This document shows, piece by piece, positions 16,802-24,956 of a stretch of 45,828 bases of DNA. The DNA is from Candidatus Nomurabacteria bacterium (GTDB taxonomy: Bacteria; Patescibacteriota; Minisyncoccia; Phycocordibacterales; UBA9973): positions 1 to 45,828 of the forward strand of contig JAIOPO010000006.1 of assembly GCA_021413905.1 (NCBI GenBank), given 5' to 3'. Below the pieces are notes generated by a model. It saw nothing but the letters and a program-made list of their open reading frames with translations. It was not told where the DNA came from and did not search any database. The translations under genes and the position numbers were made by a program. The first letter of the stretch is position 1, and each line of letters opens with the position of its first letter.

Positions 16802-18169
16802 TTATTTTAAATTTAATTCCCAAAGATAGGAATCTTTTTTATTTACAAAATAAAGATAATTTTCTCCTTCATCTGTAGCGAGTTGTGTACCGTCTATATC
16901 CCCTCCTATTGTAGGTAAATCAGCTATTAGTGAGCCACTTCCTGTAACAGTATCTATTTTCCATATTTGATCAGTAAAAGACACTAATCCTTGATACCAA
17001 TCATCTGGATATGATCCAGAATTTAAAAATTCAGGAACACTGCAGTAAATAAAATCATTGTTTTTACTCCAAACACATTTCTCTGGTAGTGTTTTCATGC
17101 TCAATGTTTTTGAGGTTAATGTGCCTGTTGAATAAATATTTAAAGACATATTACTATTGCCATATAAAACCATTTTTCCATTTGGGCTTGTTAGTGTGGT
17201 TAATCCATTTATATTGCTTAGTATTTTATTGAAATCTTTTTTATCGGGATCTATTGAATACATGTATCCCGGAGCAAAAGCCGAAGGTTTGGCTGTTAAA
17301 GTAACCATTTTATCATTTGGATATTGTGTCAGCCATTCATTGAATGCAGAAGTGAATATTTGAGATTTCTTATTATTTAATATATCTGAACTTATTCCTA
17401 TAGAATTTTCATTTAAGTTAAATAAATAAAATATTTTTGATGTGTCTGGAGAAATGCTGTAATCTGTAATGTCTTCAGGAAGAAAAATACCTTGCACGCT
17501 GGTGTCACTGGTTGTGTCCCCTCCTATTACTTCTTTTGGCAAATTACCAACAAAAGTTTCTATTGTTTTGTTGTCTGATTTTAAATATCTCATCACGACA
17601 GTATCTCCATTGTTTCCGAAATATGCGTCGTGAACTCTTGGTATTATGGTTGTTGTAAATCTTCTTTCGTCTATTCTACTTGCAAGTGTTTGATAAATAT
17701 TTCCATTTTCTTTTGCAATGTATTTTACCGCTGGTACAAATTCTGTGGCTGGAGCTGTGGGTTTTATAGCTGTTTTTATTTTTGTTGCAATTTTTTGTAT
17801 TGGAGATGTTGCAGTATCGGTTGGATTTGTTTCTGTTGCAGGTGTCGGTAAAATATCAGGAACTTCTTTGAAAATTTCTTTTTTGTATATAGTGAAACCA
17901 GCTATTGGCATGCTTGAAACTCTGTTTAATTTTTGTTTTTGGGGTGTTGTATTGTCTGTGCTTGGTGTGTATCCTGATATATCTGTCGGGTTTGTATTTG
18001 TGGGTGTTTGTAGTTTTGTTTTTCCAAAAGGAAAATATGAAATGAAATTATTTACCACTGGTGTTACTGTGTTATTTACACTTTTGCCTGATAAAAATAC
18101 ATAACCAAAAAAAACCAAAAGTATTATTGATAAGATGATTATTAAGATTGTGATGTTTTTTCTTAGCAT
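16802..18169 (-). CDS. Membrane-anchored propeller-like protein of the secretion cluster
   Basis: Family not recognised. One N-terminal membrane helix (residues ~8-28) is followed by a Thr/Pro/Asn-rich linker to ~130. A ~320-residue extracytoplasmic domain follows, with repeated beta-strand motifs such as 'DISPDTSKIFYLFN'-like stretches ('YSISPDTSKIFYLFNLNE'), 'LTSPNGKMVLYGNSN', 'CVWSKNNDFIYCSVPE' and 'IWKIDTVTGSGSLIADLP'. These resemble TolB/WD40-type propeller blades. It is the last gene of the minus-strand VirB-like block, 4 nt after the fusion gene, so it is probably a structural or scaffold part of that machine. The propeller call is inference. Confidence 0.75.
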   Translation of the reverse strand: MLRKNITILIIILSIILLVFFGYVFLSGKSVNNTVTPVVNNFISYFPFGKTKLQTPTNTNPTDISGYTPSTDNTTPQKQKLNRVSSMPIAGFTIYKKEIFKEVPDILPTPATETNPTDTATSPIQKIATKIKTAIKPTAPATEFVPAVKYIAKENGNIYQTLASRIDERRFTTTIIPRVHDAYFGNNGDTVVMRYLKSDNKTIETFVGNLPKEVIGGDTTSDTSVQGIFLPEDITDYSISPDTSKIFYLFNLNENSIGISSDILNNKKSQIFTSAFNEWLTQYPNDKMVTLTAKPSAFAPGYMYSIDPDKKDFNKILSNINGLTTLTSPNGKMVLYGNSNMSLNIYSTGTLTSKTLSMKTLPEKCVWSKNNDFIYCSVPEFLNSGSYPDDWYQGLVSFTDQIWKIDTVTGSGSLIADLPTIGGDIDGTQLATDEGENYLYFVNKKDSYLWELNLK

Positions 18170-18173
18170 GTTA

Positions 18174-19772
18174 TTATTGAACTTTTATTAAATCAGATAT
18201 TTTTGTTCTAGCTGTAATGGTTTTACCATTATCTTTAAAGAAACCAATTATCGTATTTAGGTAAACATTACTAAATCTTGCTGATGTGCTGTATATTCTA
18301 AGATATTGATATAATGAACCGTTATAGGTTTCATCACCAAGAGCACATGGTATTTTTTTACCAATTTGGTAACTTGTAGATGTGTTATTTGCTACTCTTG
18401 TTACAATATCACCTTGTGCTTGAATTCCATCTTTTAAATTAGAGAATGTTTTAGTTGATCCGTCATCTGTATTTCCAATATTACCAGGATTGTTTGTTCT
18501 AAAAGACTTACTACCAGGGAAAAATCCTTCCATGTGAGTTTGTGCCGTTATTAATAATTTTGTACCAGTTGATAGATTTGTTATTGTATCTCGAGAAGGT
18601 AGATACTTTTCTTTTATTGTATCATTTAATGTTACAGCAGATCCTGTTGCTGTATCTGGGTTTGGTGGATTTGTTGATATACACAAAGATGTATCAGATC
18701 CTGTGGATGTGTCTGTTGGTGATATTGTAATTTCCGCTCTTGGTAAACCGTTCAGACTTATATTTAATAAATCCGGATTTATTGTATTTAGTATCGTGTA
18801 TGCGCCGAGGGCTAGCAATAGGCCAAAAATTGCTTGAGTTATTTTACTTTTGCCACTTTCTTTACTGGAGACTAATTCACTGGTCATGTATTCTATACCC
18901 CCTATTACTATCATAATCATTGCAAGGACTGCACAGATTCCAAAAAATAAATTAATTATAATATTAAAATATTTTGCAAAAGAATTCCTGTCAGCTGTAT
19001 CTATTGTTTGGTCAACTCCTGGAAGCTGTTGAAGTGGTGCGTATAGTGTGTCTGTGTTTACTTGTGTTGCATTGTTGTTTATAGAAACAGGAGCGTCTTT
19101 TGTTGTAAAATTAATAGTATCAGAACTTATATAAGTTCCACTATCAAGTTCCTCTTGGGTTTTTAAAAAAGCATAATATTTTGTTTTTGCTTTTAATTCT
19201 TTTACTGGTATATCTATGTTTATAGCTGTTAGTGTTAGATATTGAATGTTTTGATAATTAAAATCAGTAAGAAATTTTGATAATGAAACTTTTTTAATTA
19301 TATTTTCTTCGCTATTGTCTTCACTGGACTTTATTATCAAAAAAATACCACCACTGTTTTCGTTGTCTTCTATCTTTTCATTATAAATTGAATCCCATCC
19401 ACCTAGCACTTCTTCATCTAAAACTCCATCTGTAAAACCTTTTAATATTGTTTTTCTACTACTATTTATAGATGTTTGAGGTGTGTTTGTTTTAACATCA
19501 CTTGCTTGAGGGTTCATTAAGATTTTCACATTGATTTTCACAGAATTATCAGTTATGTCTGATTCTGTATCTTTTATGGAAATTTTAAATTCACTTTTTG
19601 TCGTCTTTTGTGATGATCGTAGATTTTTATAACAAGCACTATCTATATTTAAAGTTGCTGGTATAAATACATCGCATAAACTTTTAGCATCAACTTTTGT
19701 TGGTATGATGAATATTATTAAAAATAAAGATATTGTAACAGGTATTAAAATTTTGGATAATATTTTTTTCAT
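18174..19772 (-). CDS. VirB2-like membrane pair fused to a putative lytic domain
   Basis: 532 residues. A signal peptide (1-29) is followed by a ~230-residue extracytoplasmic part of unknown fold. Two membrane helices come next: 'IINLFFGICAVLAMIMIVIGG' (~267-290) and 'ITQAIFGLLLALGAYTILNT' (~310-330), joined by 'IEYMTSE' and a Lys-rich loop. That two-helix layout is typical of the VirB2/TrbC pilin family in these bacteria. The last ~130 residues ('QTHMEGFFPGSKSFRTNNPG', then 'FSNLKDGIQAQ') resemble phage-type lysozyme or transglycosylase domains with the RNNPGNI motif, so this may be a wall-opening VirB1-like module. The glutamate of 'THMEGF' would be the candidate catalytic residue. Both assignments are pattern-based. 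Confidence 0.7.
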   Translation of the reverse strand: MKKILSKILIPVTISLFLIIFIIPTKVDAKSLCDVFIPATLNIDSACYKNLRSSQKTTKSEFKISIKDTESDITDNSVKINVKILMNPQASDVKTNTPQTSINSSRKTILKGFTDGVLDEEVLGGWDSIYNEKIEDNENSGGIFLIIKSSEDNSEENIIKKVSLSKFLTDFNYQNIQYLTLTAINIDIPVKELKAKTKYYAFLKTQEELDSGTYISSDTINFTTKDAPVSINNNATQVNTDTLYAPLQQLPGVDQTIDTADRNSFAKYFNIIINLFFGICAVLAMIMIVIGGIEYMTSELVSSKESGKSKITQAIFGLLLALGAYTILNTINPDLLNISLNGLPRAEITISPTDTSTGSDTSLCISTNPPNPDTATGSAVTLNDTIKEKYLPSRDTITNLSTGTKLLITAQTHMEGFFPGSKSFRTNNPGNIGNTDDGSTKTFSNLKDGIQAQGDIVTRVANNTSTSYQIGKKIPCALGDETYNGSLYQYLRIYSTSARFSNVYLNTIIGFFKDNGKTITARTKISDLIKVQ

Positions 19773-19780
19773 TTTATTTT

Positions 19781-20758
19781 TTAAAAATTAACATTTATTG
19801 AATTTTCTAATGTTTGGAAAAAAGATAAAGCATTATTTATTACAACTTTTATAACAGCAGATCCAGTTTGACCATTTTCTGGCTTCACTGAAAGGATATT
19901 TTTAACTGTCTGTGTTTCTGTTTGATTACCGTTTATATACCAAGTAAAATCCAAATCTTTGTTTAGATTCTTTGCAGAAAAGAAATACGGTTCTGTTACT
20001 ATGATACCACCATCGTTTTTTATATTAAAACCATTGCTTAAAGCTTTTTCATATTTAATACCGAAAATAGGATCTTTTTCATAAAAAATTATTTTAGGGT
20101 TGCTTGGAGTGAGTGTGATATTTGCTTTACCTGTGGTATTCCCTATTATACTGGAAGCTGTGACCTCGATTGTATTATTTTCGTCTAGATAACTATTTTT
20201 AAAAACATAAAAGCTTTTACCATATCCGGAAAAATCAGGTTGGCTAGTGTCGTCTTGTTTCCAATTATAAGTAATTGAATTATTTTGAACTTTTTTACCT
20301 TTTTCTGTTAATTGCGCTATTGCTACAACTTTATATTGGCCTTCTTCTGAAACCAAACTTCTACCTTTGTAAAAAGGAGGTGTGTATCCATCATAAGATT
20401 GCCACAATAAGTCTATTCCTGCTGGATTTATGATTATTATTTTGTCTAATAGTGTTCCGTCTTGTGTCATTACTTTTACTTCTACTGATGTTTGAGAACC
20501 TGTATTTTCAGTATAAAAATTGAAATCTTTTTTTCCTATACCCTCATCTTTTTTTGAACCGTTTATAAACCAAGAAATAGCTGATTTGTTTAAATTTACA
20601 ATATTGCTAGATACAGTGGCTTTTACATTTTGATTTGCTGAGGGGTATTGAGGGTTTATGCTTAAAATAATATCACTACCCTGTATTTGAGCATTTGCAA
20701 TATGAAAAGAGCCAAGTATTATAATAGCCAAGATAAAAGTTGAAAACCTTTGTTTCAT
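19781..20758 (-). CDS. Secreted Ig/PKD-like protein of the secretion cluster
   Basis: 325 residues with a clean signal peptide ending 'SFHIANA-Q'. The rest is all-beta in character, with segments such as 'DIILSINPQYPSANQNVKAT', 'ISWFINGSKKDEG', 'FTWYINGNQTETQ' and 'GSAVIKVVINNA'. These look like tandem immunoglobulin or PKD-type domains, with the recurring 'WxINGxxxxxG' motif. I do not know its exact family. It would lie outside the membrane beside the VirB-like machine. A TATAAT sits 6 nt before the ATG, so it may begin a leaderless internal transcript. Confidence 0.8.
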   Translation of the reverse strand: MKQRFSTFILAIIILGSFHIANAQIQGSDIILSINPQYPSANQNVKATVSSNIVNLNKSAISWFINGSKKDEGIGKKDFNFYTENTGSQTSVEVKVMTQDGTLLDKIIIINPAGIDLLWQSYDGYTPPFYKGRSLVSEEGQYKVVAIAQLTEKGKKVQNNSITYNWKQDDTSQPDFSGYGKSFYVFKNSYLDENNTIEVTASSIIGNTTGKANITLTPSNPKIIFYEKDPIFGIKYEKALSNGFNIKNDGGIIVTEPYFFSAKNLNKDLDFTWYINGNQTETQTVKNILSVKPENGQTGSAVIKVVINNALSFFQTLENSINVNF

Positions 20759-20764
20759 AATTTT

Positions 20765-20770
20765 ATTATA
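20765..20770 (-). promoter_or_regulatory. -10 hexamer TATAAT, 6 nt from ATG of the Ig-like gene
   Basis: Minus-strand TATAAT-AAAATT-ATG in the 47-bp gap downstream of virB4. Predicted leaderless internal promoter of the cluster. Confidence 0.5.
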
Positions 20771-20805
20771 CCTTTTATTTTAATTTTTCCAAAATATAAA
20801 AAGTC

Positions 20806-22635
20806 CTACTTTCCTTCCAATTCAGCTCTTTCTTTTTTAATTGAAAGTATTTGTGAGGGGTCTGATGTTATTATTTGGTCTTCTGTGTATGAAGCTATTA
20901 CTTTTATAGCTACATGCTTTAATCCGGCAAAGAAAATACCTTCCCCTACTCCTGATTCCAATAGTAGATATTTTTCTTCATCTGTTAGATTGAATGTTTT
21001 TTGTAAGATGTCTATTGTCGAAGGAGATTGTTTTAAAAGTATTTGAATTGAAGAGTTGGTAACAATAGGCACGCCGTATGGAGATTTCATGAAATCCGCA
21101 GCATCTTGAGTTATGGTAGCAAGCCCAAGATAGTATTTTCTACCTCTTTTTGCTATGGAATATAGGAAAGATGCTGTATCTTCTGATTTCATCATCCACC
21201 AAGCTTCATCGACTACTAAAAGTCTCTTTTTTAGATTTTTACGCACAGCATTCCATATATAATGTGTGACTATATACATTGCAATAGGTTTTAATTCATC
21301 TTCCATGTCACGCACAGAAAAAACAATGAATTTTTTGTTTATGTCCACATTTGAAGGTTTGTTTAAAAAAGTCGCCCAAGATCCTCTTGTATATTTTACA
21401 AGTCTTTGAATTACAGAATCACTGCCTTCCATTCCTGAAAGCACCATTTCAAAATCAGATAAAAGCGGAGGTTCAATATTAGAAAAATCAGAATCCGGAG
21501 TAATGTCTTTCATCGCATATGTTTCAGATATTGCGCGGTCTACCATAGAATCTTCTTCTGGGGTGAGTCCTCCTAACATTAATCTGAAAAGACCTACCAA
21601 GTTTATGATATTTGAACGCAAGACATCTTCGGCTGTTTCATCTTCGCGTGGTATTGGTAAATCAAAAGGATTTATGTGGTGGTCAGATGATAAAGAAATA
21701 TTGAAATATCTGCCACCGACAGCTTCTGCTAAGTATTCGTATTCCCTTTCCGGGTCTATCACTATCACATCTACATCAAACATTAAAGATCTCAATATTT
21801 CCAACTTTGTGCAATAAGATTTTCCGGAACCGGATTTAGCAAATGTGACAGAGTTGTAATTTTCAAGTGAAAAACGGTCGAAAATAACCAAAGAAGAATT
21901 GTGTCTGTTTATCCCATACAATATTCCTTTGTCAGAAGTCAGATCAAAAGATACAAATGGAAAAATACTTGAAAGAGGTTCAGAATTTAATTTTTGATTT
22001 ATTTCTAGTAAATCAGTTTCTATTGGTATGACACTTTTAAAACCGTCTTCTTGTTGAAAAAGAGCCGGTTTTATATAGATGAGTTTGGATTCCAATATTG
22101 ATTTTATTTCACTTTCCACTTTGAAAAGCTCCATTTCATTGTCCGCATATACTGTGATATATACGCCAATATCAAACATTTTCTCTTGAGCTTGCATTAA
22201 GCTATCTCGTAAACTTTCCAAATCTTGAAAAGCAGTGTCGAGCATTGGATCACGCACCATACCTTTTGATTCACGTACATTTATCTGACTTTGCACTTCA
22301 GCTACCTTTTTTTGGAATTGGCGAAGTGCAAGTGAAGTATCTATCGGGTGAATAAATATTGAAATATCAAATATCTTATCCAGATTTATAATTGGAGAAA
22401 ACCAATTGTCTGTCAGAAATCTGGGATAGGAAATTATAAAAAAAGTGCGAGCTATTTTGTCCCCTAAATTTATTGATTTCGGTTCTATTTTTAAAGCAGA
22501 TGGAGCGATAACGTCTTGAAGTTCCAGTTTTGCAGATTCATATATTTCATCCGGAAGTACTGGTAAAACTGAAGCATTTGTTTGTGCTCCTGACATACTC
22601 TTATTTTTCCCTAATAATGTATCTAATATTGACAT
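20806..22635 (-). CDS. virB4: VirB4-family type IV secretion ATPase
   Basis: 609 residues. The N-terminal half resembles the VirB4/CagE N domain ('LALRQFQKKVAEVQSQINVR'). The C-terminal half is the ATPase: Walker A 'FAKSGSGKSYCTKLEI' near 262-275, 'VIVIDPEREYEYLAEAVGG', Walker B 'RLLVVDEAWWMM' near 470-481, and 'KRGRKYYLGLATITQD'. It would sit at the inner face of the membrane and energise pilus or channel assembly. A separate TraC-like protein precedes it by 6 nt. It is the clearest marker of a type IV secretion-like system here. Confidence 0.92.
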   Translation of the reverse strand: MSILDTLLGKNKSMSGAQTNASVLPVLPDEIYESAKLELQDVIAPSALKIEPKSINLGDKIARTFFIISYPRFLTDNWFSPIINLDKIFDISIFIHPIDTSLALRQFQKKVAEVQSQINVRESKGMVRDPMLDTAFQDLESLRDSLMQAQEKMFDIGVYITVYADNEMELFKVESEIKSILESKLIYIKPALFQQEDGFKSVIPIETDLLEINQKLNSEPLSSIFPFVSFDLTSDKGILYGINRHNSSLVIFDRFSLENYNSVTFAKSGSGKSYCTKLEILRSLMFDVDVIVIDPEREYEYLAEAVGGRYFNISLSSDHHINPFDLPIPREDETAEDVLRSNIINLVGLFRLMLGGLTPEEDSMVDRAISETYAMKDITPDSDFSNIEPPLLSDFEMVLSGMEGSDSVIQRLVKYTRGSWATFLNKPSNVDINKKFIVFSVRDMEDELKPIAMYIVTHYIWNAVRKNLKKRLLVVDEAWWMMKSEDTASFLYSIAKRGRKYYLGLATITQDAADFMKSPYGVPIVTNSSIQILLKQSPSTIDILQKTFNLTDEEKYLLLESGVGEGIFFAGLKHVAIKVIASYTEDQIITSDPSQILSIKKERAELEGK

Positions 22636-22641
22636 ATTTTT

Positions 22642-23289
22642 TTAATTTATTTTTTCTAAATCTATTTTACCTTCCACTTCTCCTGGATTAAATACTTTAT
22701 AAAAAACTTCCACCACTTCTTCTGTTCCTAATTGTTCTGATTTTACACCACAACTTGCAAGACCTTGAGTTATAACGCTGATTCTTTGTTCAAGCTGAGA
22801 TCTTTTCTCTTCAAAATCAACCTTTTCTGCATTTCTTAATTCCTTAGAGTTTTTCTTTGAAAATATTTTATCAAAGAAACCAGTATTTGTGTTGAAAGAT
22901 TTTGGTGTATAAGGAACAACGATAAAAAAATTCTTTGTCATGATGTTTACATTGTCTGTAAAATTCTTTATGAATTCCATATATTCTTTTGTTTGAAGTT
23001 TCAACAAAGGTTCATTTTGTAATTTCATTCTGTTTTCTAGAAGCAATAAATATGGTTTCATGTCTCTTTTTCTGGATTGTATTGATATTTGTATTGAAAA
23101 ATCCAAAGTGTTCAAGAAATTTTGAAATTGCATTATTGTGGCTTTTTGTTCGTCTACAGATTTTAAAGAAAGGTTTACGGAATTAGCCAAAATGATAGCG
23201 CGTAATTCATCATTTTTTAAAATGATTATACCATCACGGACTTCTCTTATTGGTACAAATTCTTGTGTTGCTTTTGCTGATAATGCCAT
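22642..23289 (-). CDS. TraC-like protein upstream of VirB4
   Basis: 215 residues with no P-loop. The start 'FVPIREVRDGIIILKNDELR' plus 'QFQNFLNTLDFSIQISIQSR' matches the N-terminal region of TraC/VirB4 ATPases. 'NFFIVVPYTPKSF' and 'RISVITQGLASCGVKSEQLG' continue that pattern. The next gene has its own N domain and a good ATG, so this does not look like a frameshifted VirB4. It is a stand-alone partner. It probably sits with VirB4 at the membrane base. Confidence 0.8.
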   Translation of the reverse strand: MALSAKATQEFVPIREVRDGIIILKNDELRAIILANSVNLSLKSVDEQKATIMQFQNFLNTLDFSIQISIQSRKRDMKPYLLLLENRMKLQNEPLLKLQTKEYMEFIKNFTDNVNIMTKNFFIVVPYTPKSFNTNTGFFDKIFSKKNSKELRNAEKVDFEEKRSQLEQRISVITQGLASCGVKSEQLGTEEVVEVFYKVFNPGEVEGKIDLEKIN

Positions 23290-23325
23290 TTCTTAATTAT
23301 AGTTTAAATTTTAATAAATAATAAG

Positions 23326-23739
23326 TTATTTTTCTTTTTTTGAATCTAAAACATCTAAACTCCAAGCTAGATCACGCAATTTATCACTATCCAAGTTTTT
23401 ATTGTTGGACAATCTTTGCAAGATTGCTTTTTGTTTTTCTTCTTCTGTCAATTTTTTTTCATTTCTTCTTTGCCAAATATAAAGCTTGCTTTGGATAAAA
23501 TATTTAAAACTAGCTTCTACTAGATTTATAAAAGGTTTGTTGTTTGGTTTATAAAATGTCAGTAACCCTGCCAATAGTGCGATTACCATTATCGGTATTG
23601 CTCCATACAATAAACCTAACCATTTATAAAAAAAGAAACACAATCCTCCCCCACCGACTATGTAAATAAATTCTTTGAAAGTAAATGGTCCAAAGATTTT
23701 GTCTTCTATGTCTAAAAATTGTGGGACTTTGAATTGCAT
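23326..23739 (-). CDS. PrgI-family (VirB3-like) inner-membrane protein
   Basis: 137 residues. Typical start 'FKVPQFLDIEDKIFGPFTFK' followed by two close hydrophobic segments ('FIYIVGGGGLCFFFYKWLGL' and 'GAIPIMVIALLAGLLTFY'), then a basic C-terminal tail ('KLYIWQRRNEKK'). PrgI proteins occupy the VirB3 position next to VirB4 in Gram-positive and CPR conjugation-like systems, as here. A TATAAT lies 6 nt before the ATG. Confidence 0.88.
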   Translation of the reverse strand: MQFKVPQFLDIEDKIFGPFTFKEFIYIVGGGGLCFFFYKWLGLLYGAIPIMVIALLAGLLTFYKPNNKPFINLVEASFKYFIQSKLYIWQRRNEKKLTEEEKQKAILQRLSNNKNLDSDKLRDLAWSLDVLDSKKEK

Positions 23740-23745
23740 CTTTTA

Positions 23746-23751
23746 ATTATA
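23746..23751 (-). promoter_or_regulatory. -10 hexamer TATAAT, 6 nt from the PrgI-family ATG
   Basis: Minus-strand TATAAT-TAAAAG-ATG in the 18-bp gap between two cluster genes. Predicted leaderless internal promoter. Confidence 0.5.
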
Positions 23752-23757
23752 CAACAA

Positions 23758-24402
23758 TTATTCAGGAATTTCTCTATATGGATCTATTTTTGGTTTAATG
23801 TTTGTTTGAACAGAAGGATTTGAAGTGTTTTTTGAAATATTATTTAAAGAATACTCTGTCTTTTTTATTGTTGATTGAAATGGGGCTGTAAATTTGTTTG
23901 GTATTTCCGGTGTTGTAAGTCCTGAGTTTAATTCTTTGTTTTCTGAAAGTATTTCTATTCCCGCTTTGTTTAATATGTTTGTGTCTTCTTTTTTTATTTC
24001 AACTTTAGGCATATATGTATTGCTCATATTTATTCTACCTATCGGTGTCTCCATTTTATTTTGTGTTGTTTCTGGTTTTTGATTTATTTCCATTAAAGCC
24101 ATGCGAATTGGTTTAAAAATTCTTTCGTTCAAAGAATTCGTAAGATCATTGGCTTTTGCATTTGAAATATTCATATTTTCTGAGAGTTTATTTGGGAATT
24201 CAGTTGGATTTGATAATCCACACAATAATAATTCTACTTCTGTCTCCAGATTATCGAGTTGGTCTACGTTATAACCGTCAGATTTAAATTTTAAAATTTC
24301 ATTTTTCCAATCAATACGTGCTATTGCTTCCTTTGTGGATGAAGGAAGATTGTTTTTAGCTTTTTCTATTTCTATGTCTAATAAATCTCTTGGTGTATCC
24401 AT
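23758..24402 (-). CDS. Cluster protein with helical N domain, paralogue A
   Basis: 214 residues, soluble, no signal peptide. The N-terminal ~105 residues are helical and share a pattern with the next gene upstream: 'LLLCGLSNPTEFPNKLSENM' and 'IFKPIRMALMEI' match 'IMLAGLVDTEEYVYNLEIEI' and 'ILLPIQRKSERK'. The C-terminal half is Asn/Thr/Pro-rich and probably disordered. Function unknown. Its position between VirB6-like and PrgI-like genes suggests a cytoplasmic adaptor of the machine, which is inference. Confidence 0.75.
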   Translation of the reverse strand: MDTPRDLLDIEIEKAKNNLPSSTKEAIARIDWKNEILKFKSDGYNVDQLDNLETEVELLLCGLSNPTEFPNKLSENMNISNAKANDLTNSLNERIFKPIRMALMEINQKPETTQNKMETPIGRINMSNTYMPKVEIKKEDTNILNKAGIEILSENKELNSGLTTPEIPNKFTAPFQSTIKKTEYSLNNISKNTSNPSVQTNIKPKIDPYREIPE

Positions 24403-24420
24403 ATGTTTTAAGGGTTAATT

Positions 24421-24951
24421 TTAATTTTTTGTTGGAAATATTTCATTTATATTTTTAATAAAATCTTGTAAAGCAATTGTTTGTGTTTCTTTTGTTGTTT
24501 CTTTTTCTTCGAATTCTTCTTGTGATAGTGTTCGTTCTTTCTCGTTTGCTATTAAATAATTATAATTACCTCCTGTTAATATAAAACCTATATTTTGTTC
24601 TGTTTGAAAATTCTTGTCTTTATTTTCATTAATAAATTTTCTCTCTGATTTTCTTTGAATAGGTAATAAAATATTATTGAATATTTCAGATGCTAAGGAT
24701 AGTGCTTCTTGGTGAGATATACCAATTTCAATTTCTAAATTATATACATACTCTTCTGTGTCAACTAAACCAGCAAGCATTATTGACGTTTCTACTGCTA
24801 TATCTTCGGCTTCACCTTCTATGTAATTTCTGTTTTTAGAAATATTTTCAATTTTTTCTAACCAATTTTCTTGATTTAAAAGAATAATAGAATCTTTAGG
24901 TAATTCTTTAGATAAAATGTCTTTAATTTTTTGTTTTATTTCTTCTTTCAT
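24421..24951 (-). CDS. Cluster protein with helical N domain, paralogue B
   Basis: 176 residues, soluble. The helical region ('EDIAVETSIMLAGLVDTEEY' through 'LPIQRKSERK') aligns by eye with paralogue A, including a conserved 'GL...E......IS..A..L...I' spacing. The tail is acidic and charged ('ERTLSQEEFEEKETTKETQ'). Family not recognised. It follows the VirB6-like gene by 5 nt, so it is co-translated with the membrane channel protein. Confidence 0.75.
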   Translation of the reverse strand: MKEEIKQKIKDILSKELPKDSIILLNQENWLEKIENISKNRNYIEGEAEDIAVETSIMLAGLVDTEEYVYNLEIEIGISHQEALSLASEIFNNILLPIQRKSERKFINENKDKNFQTEQNIGFILTGGNYNYLIANEKERTLSQEEFEEKETTKETQTIALQDFIKNINEIFPTKN

Positions 24952-24956
24952 ATATT

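Noticed and set aside
17718-18104. 128-residue hydrophobic plus-strand ORF
   Set aside because: Antisense shadow of the Thr/Pro-rich linker of the anchored propeller-like protein.
20806-23289. Frameshifted single virB4 gene
   Set aside because: Both ORFs have good starts and the second has a full N domain, so two genes are more likely.
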